Shown piece by piece: positions 28,073-37,397 of a stretch of DNA of 64,000 bases. The notes beneath the pieces were generated by a model. It was not told where the DNA came from. It searched no databases and worked only from the letters and a program-made list of their open reading frames with translations. Both the position numbers and the translations under genes were made by a program. Source of the stretch: Flavobacterium hydrophilum. Lineage in GTDB: Bacteria > Bacteroidota > Bacteroidia > Flavobacteriales > Flavobacteriaceae. Location: NCBI RefSeq assembly GCF_003202405.1, contig NZ_QJHL01000004.1:62001-126000 (forward strand). The letters run 5' to 3'. Numbering within the stretch: the first letter of the stretch is position 1; each line of letters opens with the position of its first letter.

Positions 28073-28080
28073 AATAATCT

Positions 28081-28176
28081 GGGCGTGACCCTCCGTAAAA
28101 ACTACGGGTCGGGCTATCCGCTATATCTTTTGGGGCGAACCCCGCCCCAAAAGGATGTCGCTACTATCCCTCACGC
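28081..28176 (+). repeat. GGGCGTGACC...CCCTCACGC dispersed repeat, copy C
   Basis: It keeps both conserved ends but has a short first hairpin (GACC...GGTC with CGTA/TACG). In place of the UUCG hairpin of copies A and D it carries a TTTTGGGGCG / CGCCCCAAAA stem. It begins 8 bp after the preceding stop. Confidence 0.82.
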
Positions 28177-28234
28177 GAACCCAGATTAAGTTATACAATC
28201 AGGTTTCAAAATAATAAAACTTAAATAACCTTAT

Positions 28235-31200
28235 ATGACTTATATGGTTAAAAAAGATATGAAGAAAATAGTTTTTTTTATTTTTTGTTTTTTTTCAGGG
28301 TATGGTTTGGTGTGGAGCCAAAACAATAAAGAATCAGCGAAGTTTCGTAAAGAAGTTTCGCTGAACTCCTCCTGGGAAACCATTGTTTTGAATCAGCTTC
28401 CGGAAAAGGAAGAAACTTTTGTACAAAATCCAAAAGTAGATGCACAATGGCAAAAAGTAAACGTACCCCACAACTGGGATCAGTATTACGGTTTTTTAAG
28501 AACCAAACATGGCAATTTACACGGCATCGCCTGGTATCACAAAACATTGCAGTTAGACAAAAAAGATAATTCAAAAAGACTTTTCCTCTTTTTTGAAGGC
28601 GTAAGTTCGTATGCCACAGTTTGGGTAAATGGAGAAAAAGTAGGTGAACATAAAGGCGGAAGAACCACTTTTACGGTCGATATCACCAACGCCGTTTCTT
28701 TCGAAAAAGCAAATGATATAATAGTAAAAGCATCACATCCGTCATTCATTGCCGATTTGCCTTGGGTTTGCGGAGGCTGTTCCGGAGAGTGGGGATTCTC
28801 GGAAGGCTCACAGCCAATGGGGATTTTCAGACCCGTAACTTTAGTGGTTACCGATGAAGTTCGCATAGAACCTTTCGGCGTTCATATTTGGAATGACAAA
28901 GCAACATCCAAAGAAAAAGCAATCCTGAATATTACCACCGAAATCAAAAACTACGGAACTTCAAACCGAAACATAAGTATCGAAAACACCCTTTTTGATA
29001 AAAACGGAAAGAAAGTTGTTAGCGTAAAAACTGATGTCAAAAACACTTCACTTGAAATAAAAGAAATAGCACAAACGCTTCCAAAGTTTTCAAATCCAAA
29101 ATTATGGTCGCCATCCAGTCCGTATTTATATGAATTGGTTACTATAATTTCGGAAAACGGAAAAAAAATAGACGAATTAAAAACACCGTACGGAATCCGC
29201 TGGGTAAGCTGGCCGGTGAGTAGAGACGGAAAAGACAATCGTTTTTATATTAACGACGAACCTTTGTTTATCAACGGAACCTGCGAATACGAACATCTAA
29301 TCGGAAATAGTCATTCGTTTTCAGATGAGCAAATCCATTCGAGAATCGAACAAATAAAAGCAGGAGGATTCAATGCTTTTCGCGAAGCGCACCAGCCTCA
29401 CAATTTAAAATATAAGGAAGAACTGGACCAAAATGGTATCCTGTTCTGGAGTCAGTTTTCGGCACATATTTGGTACGACACACCCGAATTCAAAGAGAAT
29501 TTTAAAACCTTATTACGCGAATGGATTAAAGAACGCCGAAACAATGCGTCGGTCGTGATGTGGGGATTGCAAAACGAAAGTACCATTCCAAAAGAATTTG
29601 CCGAAGAATGTACCCAAATCATTCGCGAAATGGATCCAATGTCGGCTTCACAACGTATCGTAACTACTTGCAACGGAGGCGAAGGAACCGATTGGAATGT
29701 CGTGCAAAACTGGTCGGGAACCTATGGTGGCGATCCGTTTAATTACGATGTCGAAATGAGCAAGCAATTGCTGAACGGTGAATACGGTGCCTGGCGCTCA
29801 CACGACCTGCACACCGAAGGCGAATTCGACCAAAAAGGAACTTTGAGCGAAAATCGTTTCTCGCAATTAATGGAAATAAAAGTTCGCGAAGCCGAATCAG
29901 TAAAAGATAAAATCGCAGGACAATTCAACTGGCTTTTTGCTTCGCACGAAAATCCGGGACGCGTTCAAAACGGTGAAGGATTTAGGGATATCGACAAAGT
30001 CGGACCAGTCAATTACAAAGGGCTTTTCAGCATTTGGGGAGAACCTCTGGATGCTTATTATATGTATCGAGCCAATTATGTTTCGAATAAAACCAACCCG
30101 ATGGTGTATATCGTTTCGCACACCTGGCCGAATCGTTGGGATGCTCCGGGAATCAAAAACGGAATCGATGTCTATTCGAATTGCGATGAGGTCGAATTGT
30201 TCAATGATGTCAATAGAGTATCACTCGGAAAACTAAAAAATCCGGGATTGGGACAGCATTTTCAATGGAATAATGTCAATATTCAATACAATGTTTTGTA
30301 CGCTGTAGGTTATGTAAAGGGAAAAGCCGTTGCTAAAGATTATATAGTATTGAACAGTTTGCCAAAAGCGCCAAATTTCAAAGCATTAGAAACAAAAAAA
30401 GAAACACTTTTACAGCCTCAGAAAAACTACAATTACATTTACAGAGTAAACAGCGGAGGCAGTGAAATCAAAGATTCTAACGGAAATGTTTGGAATGCTG
30501 ATGTTCACAAAAGCGGTGAAAACACCTGGGGTTCTTTGTCATGGACGGATAGTTTCAAACAATTACCTGATTTTTATGCGAGCCAAAGAACCACTTTCGA
30601 CCCAATTTCAGGAACAAAAGATTGGAAATTATTTCAGAGTTTCAGGTACGGAATCGACAAATTGCGTTACGAATTCCCAGCTCCCGACGGAGAATATCTG
30701 GTAGAATTGTATTTCACAGAACCCTGGTACGGAACCGGTGGTGGACTCGACTGCAAAGGCTGGCGTCTGTTTGACGTTGCCATCAATGATAATGTAGTGG
30801 TAAAAGATTTGGATATCTGGAGTGAAGTCGGACACGATTCAGCGTTAAAGAAAACATTTGTGGTAAAAAGCAAAAACGGAAAAATTATTATCTCTTTCCC
30901 AAATGTAAAAGCAAGTCAGGCAATTATTTCGGCAATTGCTATTGCTACTAAAGATAAAACGGTAAAAGGAGCTTCGGCTTCGCCAAAAAACATTCAGAAT
31001 GTTGCAAGTAATTCGGAGACTAAAATCGGTTCGTGGCTGGATATCAATTCCAAACAATATTCAGATTCGGATGTTATTTTTACACAATTGCCTTCAGAAG
31101 TTTTTGGGGCAGATTATTTACAGATTTCAGCAAATTCAAAATCTTCAGGTTCATTCATAACCAAAGAAGATTCGGAAATTTATCTGTTTAGTAGATCAAA

Positions 31201-31756
31201 AGATTCTATTTTGGGTTATAAAAGATTGACAGAAACCGCTAAAAATTCAGATAAAATTGAATTTTCAGTTTTCCATAAAAAAGTCAAAAAGGGAGAAAAA
31301 GTTGGTTTTGAAAATAGTACAATAGCAGTTGTTCCAACCTATGATATGGGCGAAAAAGACGATTCAAGGCCCGTTGTACTTTTGGAAGTAGAAACCGCTA
31401 AAACCACCGGAACCGGAATCGAAAAAGGCAATTTCAAAAAAGCGGATTATATTGAATTTAAGGAGAAAACAAAAAACAGCATTCAGTTTGAAGTGAAACC
31501 CGGAGTAGCAGGAATTTACCTGATGCGCTTCCGATTTATGAATAGAAATGAAACACCGTTGAAAGTCAAATTCAAAATGGAAGACGCCTACGGAATTATG
31601 ATGCGAAATGATACGATTGAGTTTCCATCTGCTACGGAGAAATGGAAAGTTTTGAACACAACTTCCGGAGGGTATATCAACGCAGGAACCTACAAAATCA
31701 CGATAGAATCAGACGATATGAAAGGATTGCTTTTGGATTCTTTTGAGTTTCAGTAG
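28235..31756 (+). CDS. GH2-family glycosidase with malectin-like domain
   Basis: 1173 residues; ATG codons at 28235, 28244 and 28259 are all possible, the last giving the neatest signal peptide (M-K-K-I-V-F-F..., ending W-S-Q). GH2 features in order: jelly-roll sugar-binding domain (~45-205, V-P-H-N-W-D), immunoglobulin-like domain (~210-325), TIM barrel (~330-600) with acid/base E448 in Q-N-E-S and probable nucleophile E516 in N-G-E-Y-G-A-W. A malectin-type domain (~735-930; Y-R-V-N-S-G-G, V-E-L-Y-F-T-E-P-W-Y) and a C-terminal beta region follow. Likely a beta-galactosidase or beta-glucuronidase acting on pectin side chains; which one is not decidable. It has no close length match with the GH2 downstream. 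Confidence 0.85.
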   Translation: MTYMVKKDMKKIVFFIFCFFSGYGLVWSQNNKESAKFRKEVSLNSSWETIVLNQLPEKEETFVQNPKVDAQWQKVNVPHNWDQYYGFLRTKHGNLHGIAWYHKTLQLDKKDNSKRLFLFFEGVSSYATVWVNGEKVGEHKGGRTTFTVDITNAVSFEKANDIIVKASHPSFIADLPWVCGGCSGEWGFSEGSQPMGIFRPVTLVVTDEVRIEPFGVHIWNDKATSKEKAILNITTEIKNYGTSNRNISIENTLFDKNGKKVVSVKTDVKNTSLEIKEIAQTLPKFSNPKLWSPSSPYLYELVTIISENGKKIDELKTPYGIRWVSWPVSRDGKDNRFYINDEPLFINGTCEYEHLIGNSHSFSDEQIHSRIEQIKAGGFNAFREAHQPHNLKYKEELDQNGILFWSQFSAHIWYDTPEFKENFKTLLREWIKERRNNASVVMWGLQNESTIPKEFAEECTQIIREMDPMSASQRIVTTCNGGEGTDWNVVQNWSGTYGGDPFNYDVEMSKQLLNGEYGAWRSHDLHTEGEFDQKGTLSENRFSQLMEIKVREAESVKDKIAGQFNWLFASHENPGRVQNGEGFRDIDKVGPVNYKGLFSIWGEPLDAYYMYRANYVSNKTNPMVYIVSHTWPNRWDAPGIKNGIDVYSNCDEVELFNDVNRVSLGKLKNPGLGQHFQWNNVNIQYNVLYAVGYVKGKAVAKDYIVLNSLPKAPNFKALETKKETLLQPQKNYNYIYRVNSGGSEIKDSNGNVWNADVHKSGENTWGSLSWTDSFKQLPDFYASQRTTFDPISGTKDWKLFQSFRYGIDKLRYEFPAPDGEYLVELYFTEPWYGTGGGLDCKGWRLFDVAINDNVVVKDLDIWSEVGHDSALKKTFVVKSKNGKIIISFPNVKASQAIISAIAIATKDKTVKGASASPKNIQNVASNSETKIGSWLDINSKQYSDSDVIFTQLPSEVFGADYLQISANSKSSGSFITKEDSEIYLFSRSKDSILGYKRLTETAKNSDKIEFSVFHKKVKKGEKVGFENSTIAVVPTYDMGEKDDSRPVVLLEVETAKTTGTGIEKGNFKKADYIEFKEKTKNSIQFEVKPGVAGIYLMRFRFMNRNETPLKVKFKMEDAYGIMMRNDTIEFPSATEKWKVLNTTSGGYINAGTYKITIESDDMKGLLLDSFEFQ

Positions 31757-31775
31757 TTCTTTGTTCGTTATTTTT

Positions 31776-31862
31776 GTTATTCCGACGTAAGGAGGAATCA
31801 CACTAGTCGAGCACGCACTGTTGTGGAATGTTGGATGTGATTTTTCCTTACGTCGAAATGAC
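31776..31862. repeat. Inverted repeat of the TTCGACGTAAGGAG family
   Basis: The left arm TCCGACGTAAGGAGGAATCA and right arm TGATTTTTCCTTACGTCGAA are near-perfect inverse copies around a ~35-nt core. A second family member is at 61715-61816. Confidence 0.8.
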
Positions 31863-31904
31863 AAACTTTGTATAAAATTTTAGATTAGAATAAAAAACAT
31901 ATTT

Positions 31905-34337
31905 ATGATTAAGCATAAAAACATTTTTCAAAAAATTGCAATAGCCTTAACAATACTGCTTTCAACAGCAAGTTTCGCGCAAGCCAAAAAAGCCAGAATT
32001 GTCGAAGATTTCAACCAAAACTGGAACTTCAAATTAGGGGATCATCCACAGGCCATCAATGCTGATTTCAGCACTGCGGATTGGAAAAATTTGCAATTGC
32101 CCCACGATTGGAGTATCGAAGGCGCATTCAATAAAGATTTTCCAACAGGAACTAAGCAAGGATTTTTGCCGGCAGGAAAAGGCTGGTACCGCAAAACATT
32201 TACATTGCCAAAAGATTGGGAAAGCAAATCGATTTCGATAGAATTTGATGGTCTTTTCAAGAACAGCGAAGTGTTTATTAACGGTCATTCACTGGGGATA
32301 CGTCCTAGTGGATACATTTCCTTTGCTTATGAAATGACTCCTTATCTGCATTTCGGAAAACAAGAAAATGTTATTGCCGTAAAAGTCGATAACGATGCAC
32401 AGCCCAATTCCAGATGGTACACAGGTTCTGGAATTTATAGAAACGTACGTTTGGTGGCTGTCGAAAAATTACACGTAGCACATTGGGGAACTTATGTAAC
32501 CACTCCCAAAATCAGCAAAGAAAAAGCATCAGTACACTTTGAAGTGACTGTAGAAAATAAAGCAAATACTGAAAAAGAATTCAAATTTGTCACCTCCATT
32601 GTAGACGCTAAAAATAAAGAAGTAGCCAATGTAGTGTCAACAGAAAAAATAGGTGCAAATACCAATTCTAAAAAAACACATAATTTGGAAGTGAAAAATC
32701 CAAATTTATGGGATACTCAAAATCCGTATTTGTATAAAGTGCTTACCAAAATTTACGAGAATAAAAAATTAGTTGATACTTATGAAACACCATTAGGAAT
32801 TCGATTTTTCTCTTTTGATGCCGAAAAAGGATTTTCTTTAAACGGAAAACCAACCAAAATATATGGAGTCTGCCTGCATCACGACAACGGTGCTTTAGGA
32901 GCTGTAGAAAACATTCATGCCGTTCGACGTAAACTGACTCTGCTGAAAGAAATGGGAGCGAATGCTATCAGAATGTCACATAATCCGCATTCGTTGGAGA
33001 TGATGCAATTGTGTGATGAAATGGGTTTTATTGTACAGGACGAAGCATTTGATGTTTGGAAAAAACCAAAAGTAAAGAATGATGCTCACAAAGAATGGGA
33101 TAATTGGTACAAAAGAGATTTAGAAGATTTAATTTTGAGAGATCGCAATAATCCTTCGGTGATGATGTGGAGCATTGGAAACGAAATCCGTGAACAATTC
33201 GACAGTACCGGAATTGCGATTACCAGAGAATTGGCACAAATTGTAAAAAATCTGGATACCACTCGTCCAATAACAAGTGCGTTGACAGAGAATGTTCCGG
33301 AGAAAAATTTTATTTATCAATCAGGTGCTTTGGATTTGCTGGGATTCAATTACAAGCATGAAGATTACGCAGCATTTCCAGCACGTTTCAAGGGGCAAAA
33401 AATAATTGCTTCCGAAACTGTTTCTGCTCTTGAAACCCGCGGACATTATGACCAGCCTTCGGATGTGGTTAAAGCGTGGCCTGTTAAATACGGAGAGAAA
33501 TTTGATGGCAATGCAGACTGGACGGTTTCGGCTTACGATAATGTAAAATCATTTTGGGGTTCGACACACGAAGAAAGCTGGAAAGCAATAAAAAATTCCG
33601 ATTTCATTGCCGGTACTTTTGTCTGGACTGGTTTTGATTATATCGGTGAACCCGACCCATACCCATTTCCGGCACGCAGTTCGTATTTCGGAATCATCGA
33701 TTTGGCGGGACTTCCAAAAGATGTCTATTATATGTACCAAAGTGAATGGGCAAAGAAACCCGTTTTGCACATTTTTCCGCACTGGAATTGGCAAAAAGAT
33801 CAGGAAGTCGATGTCTGGGCGTATTACAACAATGCCGATGAAGTAGAATTATTCCTGAACGGAAAATCATTGGGTAAAAAAGCAAAACAAAATGATGATC
33901 TGCATATTTTTTGGCGTGTAAAATTCGAACCGGGAACGTTAAAAGCCATTTCCAGAAAAGATGGAAAAGTAGTTTTGGAAAAAGAAATCTACACCGCAGG
34001 CGCAGTTTCCAAAATTGATTTGAAAGTAAATAAATCAACTATCAAAAATGATACTTACGATTTGGTTTATGTAACGGTTTCAATCGTTGATAAAGAAGGG
34101 AATCTGGTTCCGAATGCCGATCATAAAATAGATTTTGAAGTTACAGGCGGAGGGAAATTAGTGGGTGTTGATAACGGCTACCAGGCAGGTTTGGATTCGT
34201 TCAAAGCGAGTTCCTGCAAAGTCTATAACGGAAAATGCATCGCCATTATTCAATCCAACGGAAAGAAAAAAGACATTCATTTTACAGCTTCAGGGGTAAA
34301 CGGAATGTCAAGTACAGTAATTCTAAAAGTAGAATAA
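31905..34337 (+). CDS. Beta-galactosidase-type glycoside hydrolase, GH2 (DUF4982)
   Basis: 810 residues, signal peptide ~1-26 (A-S-F-A-Q-A). The GH2 order is complete: sugar-binding jelly roll with L-P-H-D-W-S-I-E-G-A-F (~65-75) and S-G-I-Y-R-N-V (~175), immunoglobulin-like domain, TIM barrel with R-M-S-H-N-P-H-S, acid/base E427 in S-I-G-N-E-I and nucleophile E504 in I-A-S-E-T. C-terminal DUF4982 and Big-like beta domains follow from ~620. Such enzymes hydrolyse terminal beta-galactosides. It is the last gene of the visible PUL and is closed by a terminator 24 bp downstream. Family call very strong; beta-galactosidase is the likeliest activity. Confidence 0.9.
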   Translation: MIKHKNIFQKIAIALTILLSTASFAQAKKARIVEDFNQNWNFKLGDHPQAINADFSTADWKNLQLPHDWSIEGAFNKDFPTGTKQGFLPAGKGWYRKTFTLPKDWESKSISIEFDGLFKNSEVFINGHSLGIRPSGYISFAYEMTPYLHFGKQENVIAVKVDNDAQPNSRWYTGSGIYRNVRLVAVEKLHVAHWGTYVTTPKISKEKASVHFEVTVENKANTEKEFKFVTSIVDAKNKEVANVVSTEKIGANTNSKKTHNLEVKNPNLWDTQNPYLYKVLTKIYENKKLVDTYETPLGIRFFSFDAEKGFSLNGKPTKIYGVCLHHDNGALGAVENIHAVRRKLTLLKEMGANAIRMSHNPHSLEMMQLCDEMGFIVQDEAFDVWKKPKVKNDAHKEWDNWYKRDLEDLILRDRNNPSVMMWSIGNEIREQFDSTGIAITRELAQIVKNLDTTRPITSALTENVPEKNFIYQSGALDLLGFNYKHEDYAAFPARFKGQKIIASETVSALETRGHYDQPSDVVKAWPVKYGEKFDGNADWTVSAYDNVKSFWGSTHEESWKAIKNSDFIAGTFVWTGFDYIGEPDPYPFPARSSYFGIIDLAGLPKDVYYMYQSEWAKKPVLHIFPHWNWQKDQEVDVWAYYNNADEVELFLNGKSLGKKAKQNDDLHIFWRVKFEPGTLKAISRKDGKVVLEKEIYTAGAVSKIDLKVNKSTIKNDTYDLVYVTVSIVDKEGNLVPNADHKIDFEVTGGGKLVGVDNGYQAGLDSFKASSCKVYNGKCIAIIQSNGKKKDIHFTASGVNGMSSTVILKVE

Positions 34338-34361
34338 GCACTTCACGAAATAATTATATTA

Positions 34362-34391
34362 AAACTCCATTAGCAATAATGGAGTTTTTTG
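34362..34391 (+). terminator. Rho-independent terminator ending the PUL
   Basis: AACTCCATT and AATGGAGTT pair around AGCAAT and are followed by a T-run. The same stem-loop sequence recurs at 36912-36944. Confidence 0.88.
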
Positions 34392-34487
34392 TTATTCGTC
34401 ATTTTGGCTAATGTATATGCTAAAACGGCTAATTTCAACTTGAGACTTCGGCTGATCTTTGCATTATAAATTTAAAACAATCAAAAA

Positions 34488-35294
34488 ATGCAAAAGACAA
34501 TTTTTATTACGGGAGCTTCATCAGGATTAGGGAAATCAACAGCAAAATTATTTCAAAGCAAAGGCTGGCAGGTAATCGCAACCATGCGTAATCCAGAAAA
34601 AGAAACGGAATTAAATCAATTAGAAAATGTAATTGTACTTCAGCTTGACGTTTCCAATTCGGAACAAATAAAAGCAACGATCAAAAATGTTACGGATAAA
34701 TATGCTGTTGATGTCGTGTTGAATAATGCCGGATATGGATTAATTGGTGCTTTAGAATCTTTGGAAGAAGAACAAATTGAACGTCAGATTGAAACTAATT
34801 TATTTGGCGTTATTAAAGTTTCAAAAGCTTTTATATCTCACTTTCGGGAGAAGAAAAGCGGCACTTTTATTAATGTAACTTCGACTTTTGGATTAATGGG
34901 TTTTCCAACTTGTTCTATTTACAGCGCTACCAAATTTGCGGTTGATGGTTTTTCTGAAAGTTTAGCGTCAGAATTGGTTCAATTTGGAGTTCAGGTAAAA
35001 GTAGTTGCTCCGGGCGGAATGCAGACTGATTTTGCTGTTCGGTCTATGGAAGTGGGACAACATCCTGCCTACGAAAAACTAACGACCGAAGTAAGCAAAG
35101 GGTACAGCGCAGAAAAACTGGAGAATTATACCAAAGCCGAAGATGTTGCCCAAATTATTTACCAAGCGGCGACCGATAATAAAAACCAATTGCGATATGT
35201 CGCCGGAAATGACGCCAATGCTTTATACGATGAGCGTTTGAAATTGGGTGCCGAAACCCAGGTGCAAAACATCAAAACCATGTTTACTTTTTAA
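34488..35294 (+). CDS. Short-chain dehydrogenase/reductase (classical SDR)
   Basis: 268 residues, cytoplasmic, no signal. Rossmann motif T-G-A-S-S-G-L-G (residues 7-14), N-N-A-G (~82-85), catalytic Ser in N-V-T-S-T, and Y-S-A-T-K (Tyr ~146, Lys ~150) are intact, so it should be an active NAD(P)-dependent oxidoreductase. Length is normal for the family. It is followed after 12 bp by a small dimeric-barrel protein and then an AraC regulator, a common arrangement for inducible SDR genes in Flavobacteriia. Substrate cannot be inferred. Confidence 0.88.
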   Translation: MQKTIFITGASSGLGKSTAKLFQSKGWQVIATMRNPEKETELNQLENVIVLQLDVSNSEQIKATIKNVTDKYAVDVVLNNAGYGLIGALESLEEEQIERQIETNLFGVIKVSKAFISHFREKKSGTFINVTSTFGLMGFPTCSIYSATKFAVDGFSESLASELVQFGVQVKVVAPGGMQTDFAVRSMEVGQHPAYEKLTTEVSKGYSAEKLENYTKAEDVAQIIYQAATDNKNQLRYVAGNDANALYDERLKLGAETQVQNIKTMFTF

Positions 35295-35306
35295 TTTTAG
35301 AATCAG

Positions 35307-35618
35307 ATGAAAAATAAAGCGATAGAATTGACTACTTTTAAACTAAATGGTTTTACAACACAACAATTTATTGACGCGAATGCTGAAATTGATGCATTTT
35401 TAAAACATCAAACAGGATTTTGTTCCCGAACTATTTTCGAATTAAAAAAAGATGTTGTTTACGATATGCTCGTTTGGGATAGTATCGAACATGGAACCAA
35501 TGCAATGCATAAATTAATGTCAGAACTTAGTGACTCTGTTGTCCACGACATGATCGATCAAAGTACCGTAAGCTGGAACATTGCGCCAGTTGAACATTTC
35601 GTAAATTTGTATAAATAA
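35307..35618 (+). CDS. Small dimeric alpha/beta-barrel protein (ABM-like)
   Basis: 103 residues, no signal or membrane segment. The pattern (E-L-T-T-F-K-L strand, a helix around residues 17-30, G-F-C-S-R-T-I-F strand, V-Y-D-M-L-V-W-D strand, then A-M-H-K-L helix) fits the ferredoxin-like fold of antibiotic-biosynthesis-monooxygenase/REDY-type proteins. It lies 12 bp after the SDR gene and 12 bp before the AraC start, so all three are probably one transcript. Function unknown. Confidence 0.6.
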   Translation: MKNKAIELTTFKLNGFTTQQFIDANAEIDAFLKHQTGFCSRTIFELKKDVVYDMLVWDSIEHGTNAMHKLMSELSDSVVHDMIDQSTVSWNIAPVEHFVNLYK

Positions 35619-35630
35619 GTATTGTTAGAA

Positions 35631-36545
35631 ATGAAAAATCAGCCTAAAATATTCCAGTCGATATCCGAATTGCATAAATCGATGGGACAGTCAAAACCAA
35701 TGCATCCGCAGATTAGTGTTTTGGATTATGGCAAAGCGATTTTTGATCCGAAGGATTTTGAGCAGGGCATCATTTTAGATTTTTATAAGATCTCTTTCAA
35801 AACTAATTTCTCAGGAAAATTGCGTTACGGACATGGTTTTTATGATTTTGAAGAAGGTGGAATGTCGTTTGTTGCACCCGGACAAATTTTGAAAATGCAG
35901 GAAGAAGAAGCCGATTATAGCGGCATGTCACTTAATATTCATCCCGATTTTATTCGGCCTTATACTTTAAATGAAAATATTAAAAAGTATGGTTTTTTCT
36001 CATATTCTGCTGCCGAAGCTTTGTATTTATCAGAGAAAGAAAAGGAAACAATTTTGGCAGTTTTTGCTAATATTCAGGACGAACTCGATCAGCGAATTGA
36101 CAATTTTAGTCAGGATGTAATTATTTCGCAATTAGAGCTTTTGCTGAATTACAGCAATCGTTTTTACAACAGGCAGTTTATTACCCGAAAAGCGGTTAAT
36201 AACGATGTGCTTTCTAAACTCGAAAACCTGCTCGAAGATTATTTTAATACGGAAAAACCACTTGAAAATGGTTTGCCAACAGTACAATTTGTGGCAGATG
36301 AACTGCAATTGTCATCAAGATATCTGAGCGATTTATTGCGAAGTGTTTCAGGACAAAATACACAACAGTTTATTCATGATAAACTGATTGAAAAAGCAAA
36401 AGAATACATTGCAAAAGGAACTTTGTCTATTTCTGAAATTGCTTATAAATTGGGGTTTGAGCATCCGCAATCGTTCAATAAATTGTTTAAGAAAAAGACA
36501 AATGTGAGTCCGGTTGCTTTTCAGGAATTATTCAATAAAAATTAA
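35631..36545 (+). CDS. AraC-family transcriptional regulator
   Basis: ATG at 35631 gives 304 residues; a TTG nine bases earlier is less likely. Residues ~1-190 form a cupin-like sensing domain (G-G-M-S-F-V-A-P-G-Q). Residues ~205-300 hold the two helix-turn-helix motifs of AraC proteins, with L-S-S-R-Y-L-S-D-L-L-R in the first and I-S-E-I-A-Y-K-L-G-F-E-H-P-Q-S-F-N-K-L-F-K-K in the second. It most likely controls the SDR operon it belongs to. The gene after it starts 3 bp downstream. Confidence 0.9.
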   Translation: MKNQPKIFQSISELHKSMGQSKPMHPQISVLDYGKAIFDPKDFEQGIILDFYKISFKTNFSGKLRYGHGFYDFEEGGMSFVAPGQILKMQEEEADYSGMSLNIHPDFIRPYTLNENIKKYGFFSYSAAEALYLSEKEKETILAVFANIQDELDQRIDNFSQDVIISQLELLLNYSNRFYNRQFITRKAVNNDVLSKLENLLEDYFNTEKPLENGLPTVQFVADELQLSSRYLSDLLRSVSGQNTQQFIHDKLIEKAKEYIAKGTLSISEIAYKLGFEHPQSFNKLFKKKTNVSPVAFQELFNKN

Positions 36546-36548
36546 ATT

Positions 36549-36869
36549 ATGGATTCAATAAATTTTGAACAATTAAAAGAACGTTCTTTAAAAATAAGAG
36601 CAAAATATCGTGAACTTGAACTTACACATCACGGCAGCGAATGGACGGTTGAAGAAGATGCATTGGCTTTTTTAACCGATGCAGGTTTGGTTGGACGCCA
36701 CGTAATGTCGCAACAAGGAAGATGGCCAAAAGTAAATACAGAAGAAGAACTGAAACATAAATTAGGAGAATCTATTTGGTGGCTTACCGTTTTAGCCGAA
36801 AGAATGAATATCAATATTGAAGAAGCGACGGAGGATTTTTTAACTAAAACAGAAGAATTGTTTCAGTAA
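36549..36869 (+). CDS. MazG-like nucleotide pyrophosphohydrolase family protein
   Basis: 106 residues, all-helical and cytoplasmic. The segment H-K-L-G-E-S-I-W-W-L-T-V-L-A-E-R near residues 75-90 resembles the E-x-x-D/E helix of MazG-like proteins, though the full metal-binding E-x-x-E-12-28-E-x-x-D pattern is not clearly complete, so activity is uncertain. It follows the AraC gene by 3 bp and is closed by a strong terminator 43 bp downstream, making it the last gene of the SDR operon. Confidence 0.6.
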   Translation: MDSINFEQLKERSLKIRAKYRELELTHHGSEWTVEEDALAFLTDAGLVGRHVMSQQGRWPKVNTEEELKHKLGESIWWLTVLAERMNINIEEATEDFLTKTEELFQ

Positions 36870-36911
36870 TACGTTTGATTTATTTTTGTTCGATTTAGAT
36901 GTGAACATATC

Positions 36912-36944
36912 AAAAAACTCCATTAGCAATAATGGAGTTTTTTT
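36912..36944 (+). terminator. Rho-independent terminator of the SDR/AraC operon
   Basis: AACTCCATT-AGCAAT-AATGGAGTT followed by seven T residues. The stem and loop are identical to the terminator at 34362. Confidence 0.88.
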
Positions 36945-37397
36945 GTGGATAATACTACCCAATATTTTTGTTCTGAATGCTGTTTGAAAAGACAGTAGAT
37001 GTTTTTTTGATATTATAATCCAATTTTTCAAAAAAAATGATTTTAATAATAATGCTTTTCCTCAAATAAATTAAACTTAAAAAGTAAGACTGAACCAAAT
37101 TACTGTAATGATACTGATCTCGAAATTGTGATATATATATCACTTTTAATTTAAAAAATTAACATTATGTTTGTAAGGTAAAGGACTTAAAGAACCAAAA
37201 TTAGTATTAGTCTGATTTTGTAACGTTTAATTGTAAATAAGAAAAATAAAAGCTCAGCTGAAGAGATTTTAACCATTGCCAGGACAATTTCGGTTAGTTT
37301 GAGTGTACAACTAAAAGAAATAGGAATCGAAAATTGACAGAAACCAAAATTAAAAAATATAAATATTGATTAACCCAAAACCACCTTGTAACCAATT
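36945..37397. other. AT-rich intergenic region before the M48 peptidase gene
   Basis: No plausible coding sequence was seen. TATGTTTG at 37166-37173 fits the Bacteroidota -7 box TAnnTTTG, with a T-rich -33 region (TTTT) 18 bp upstream, implying a leader of about 220 nt. Nothing else is recognisable apart from a TA-dinucleotide run near 37130. Confidence 0.5.
37144..37173 (+). promoter_or_regulatory. Candidate promoter for the TPR-M48 gene
   Basis: The -7 element TATGTTTG matches TAnnTTTG exactly. The -33 element is only TTTT rather than TTTG. It lies about 225 bp upstream of the start codon. Confidence 0.4.
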
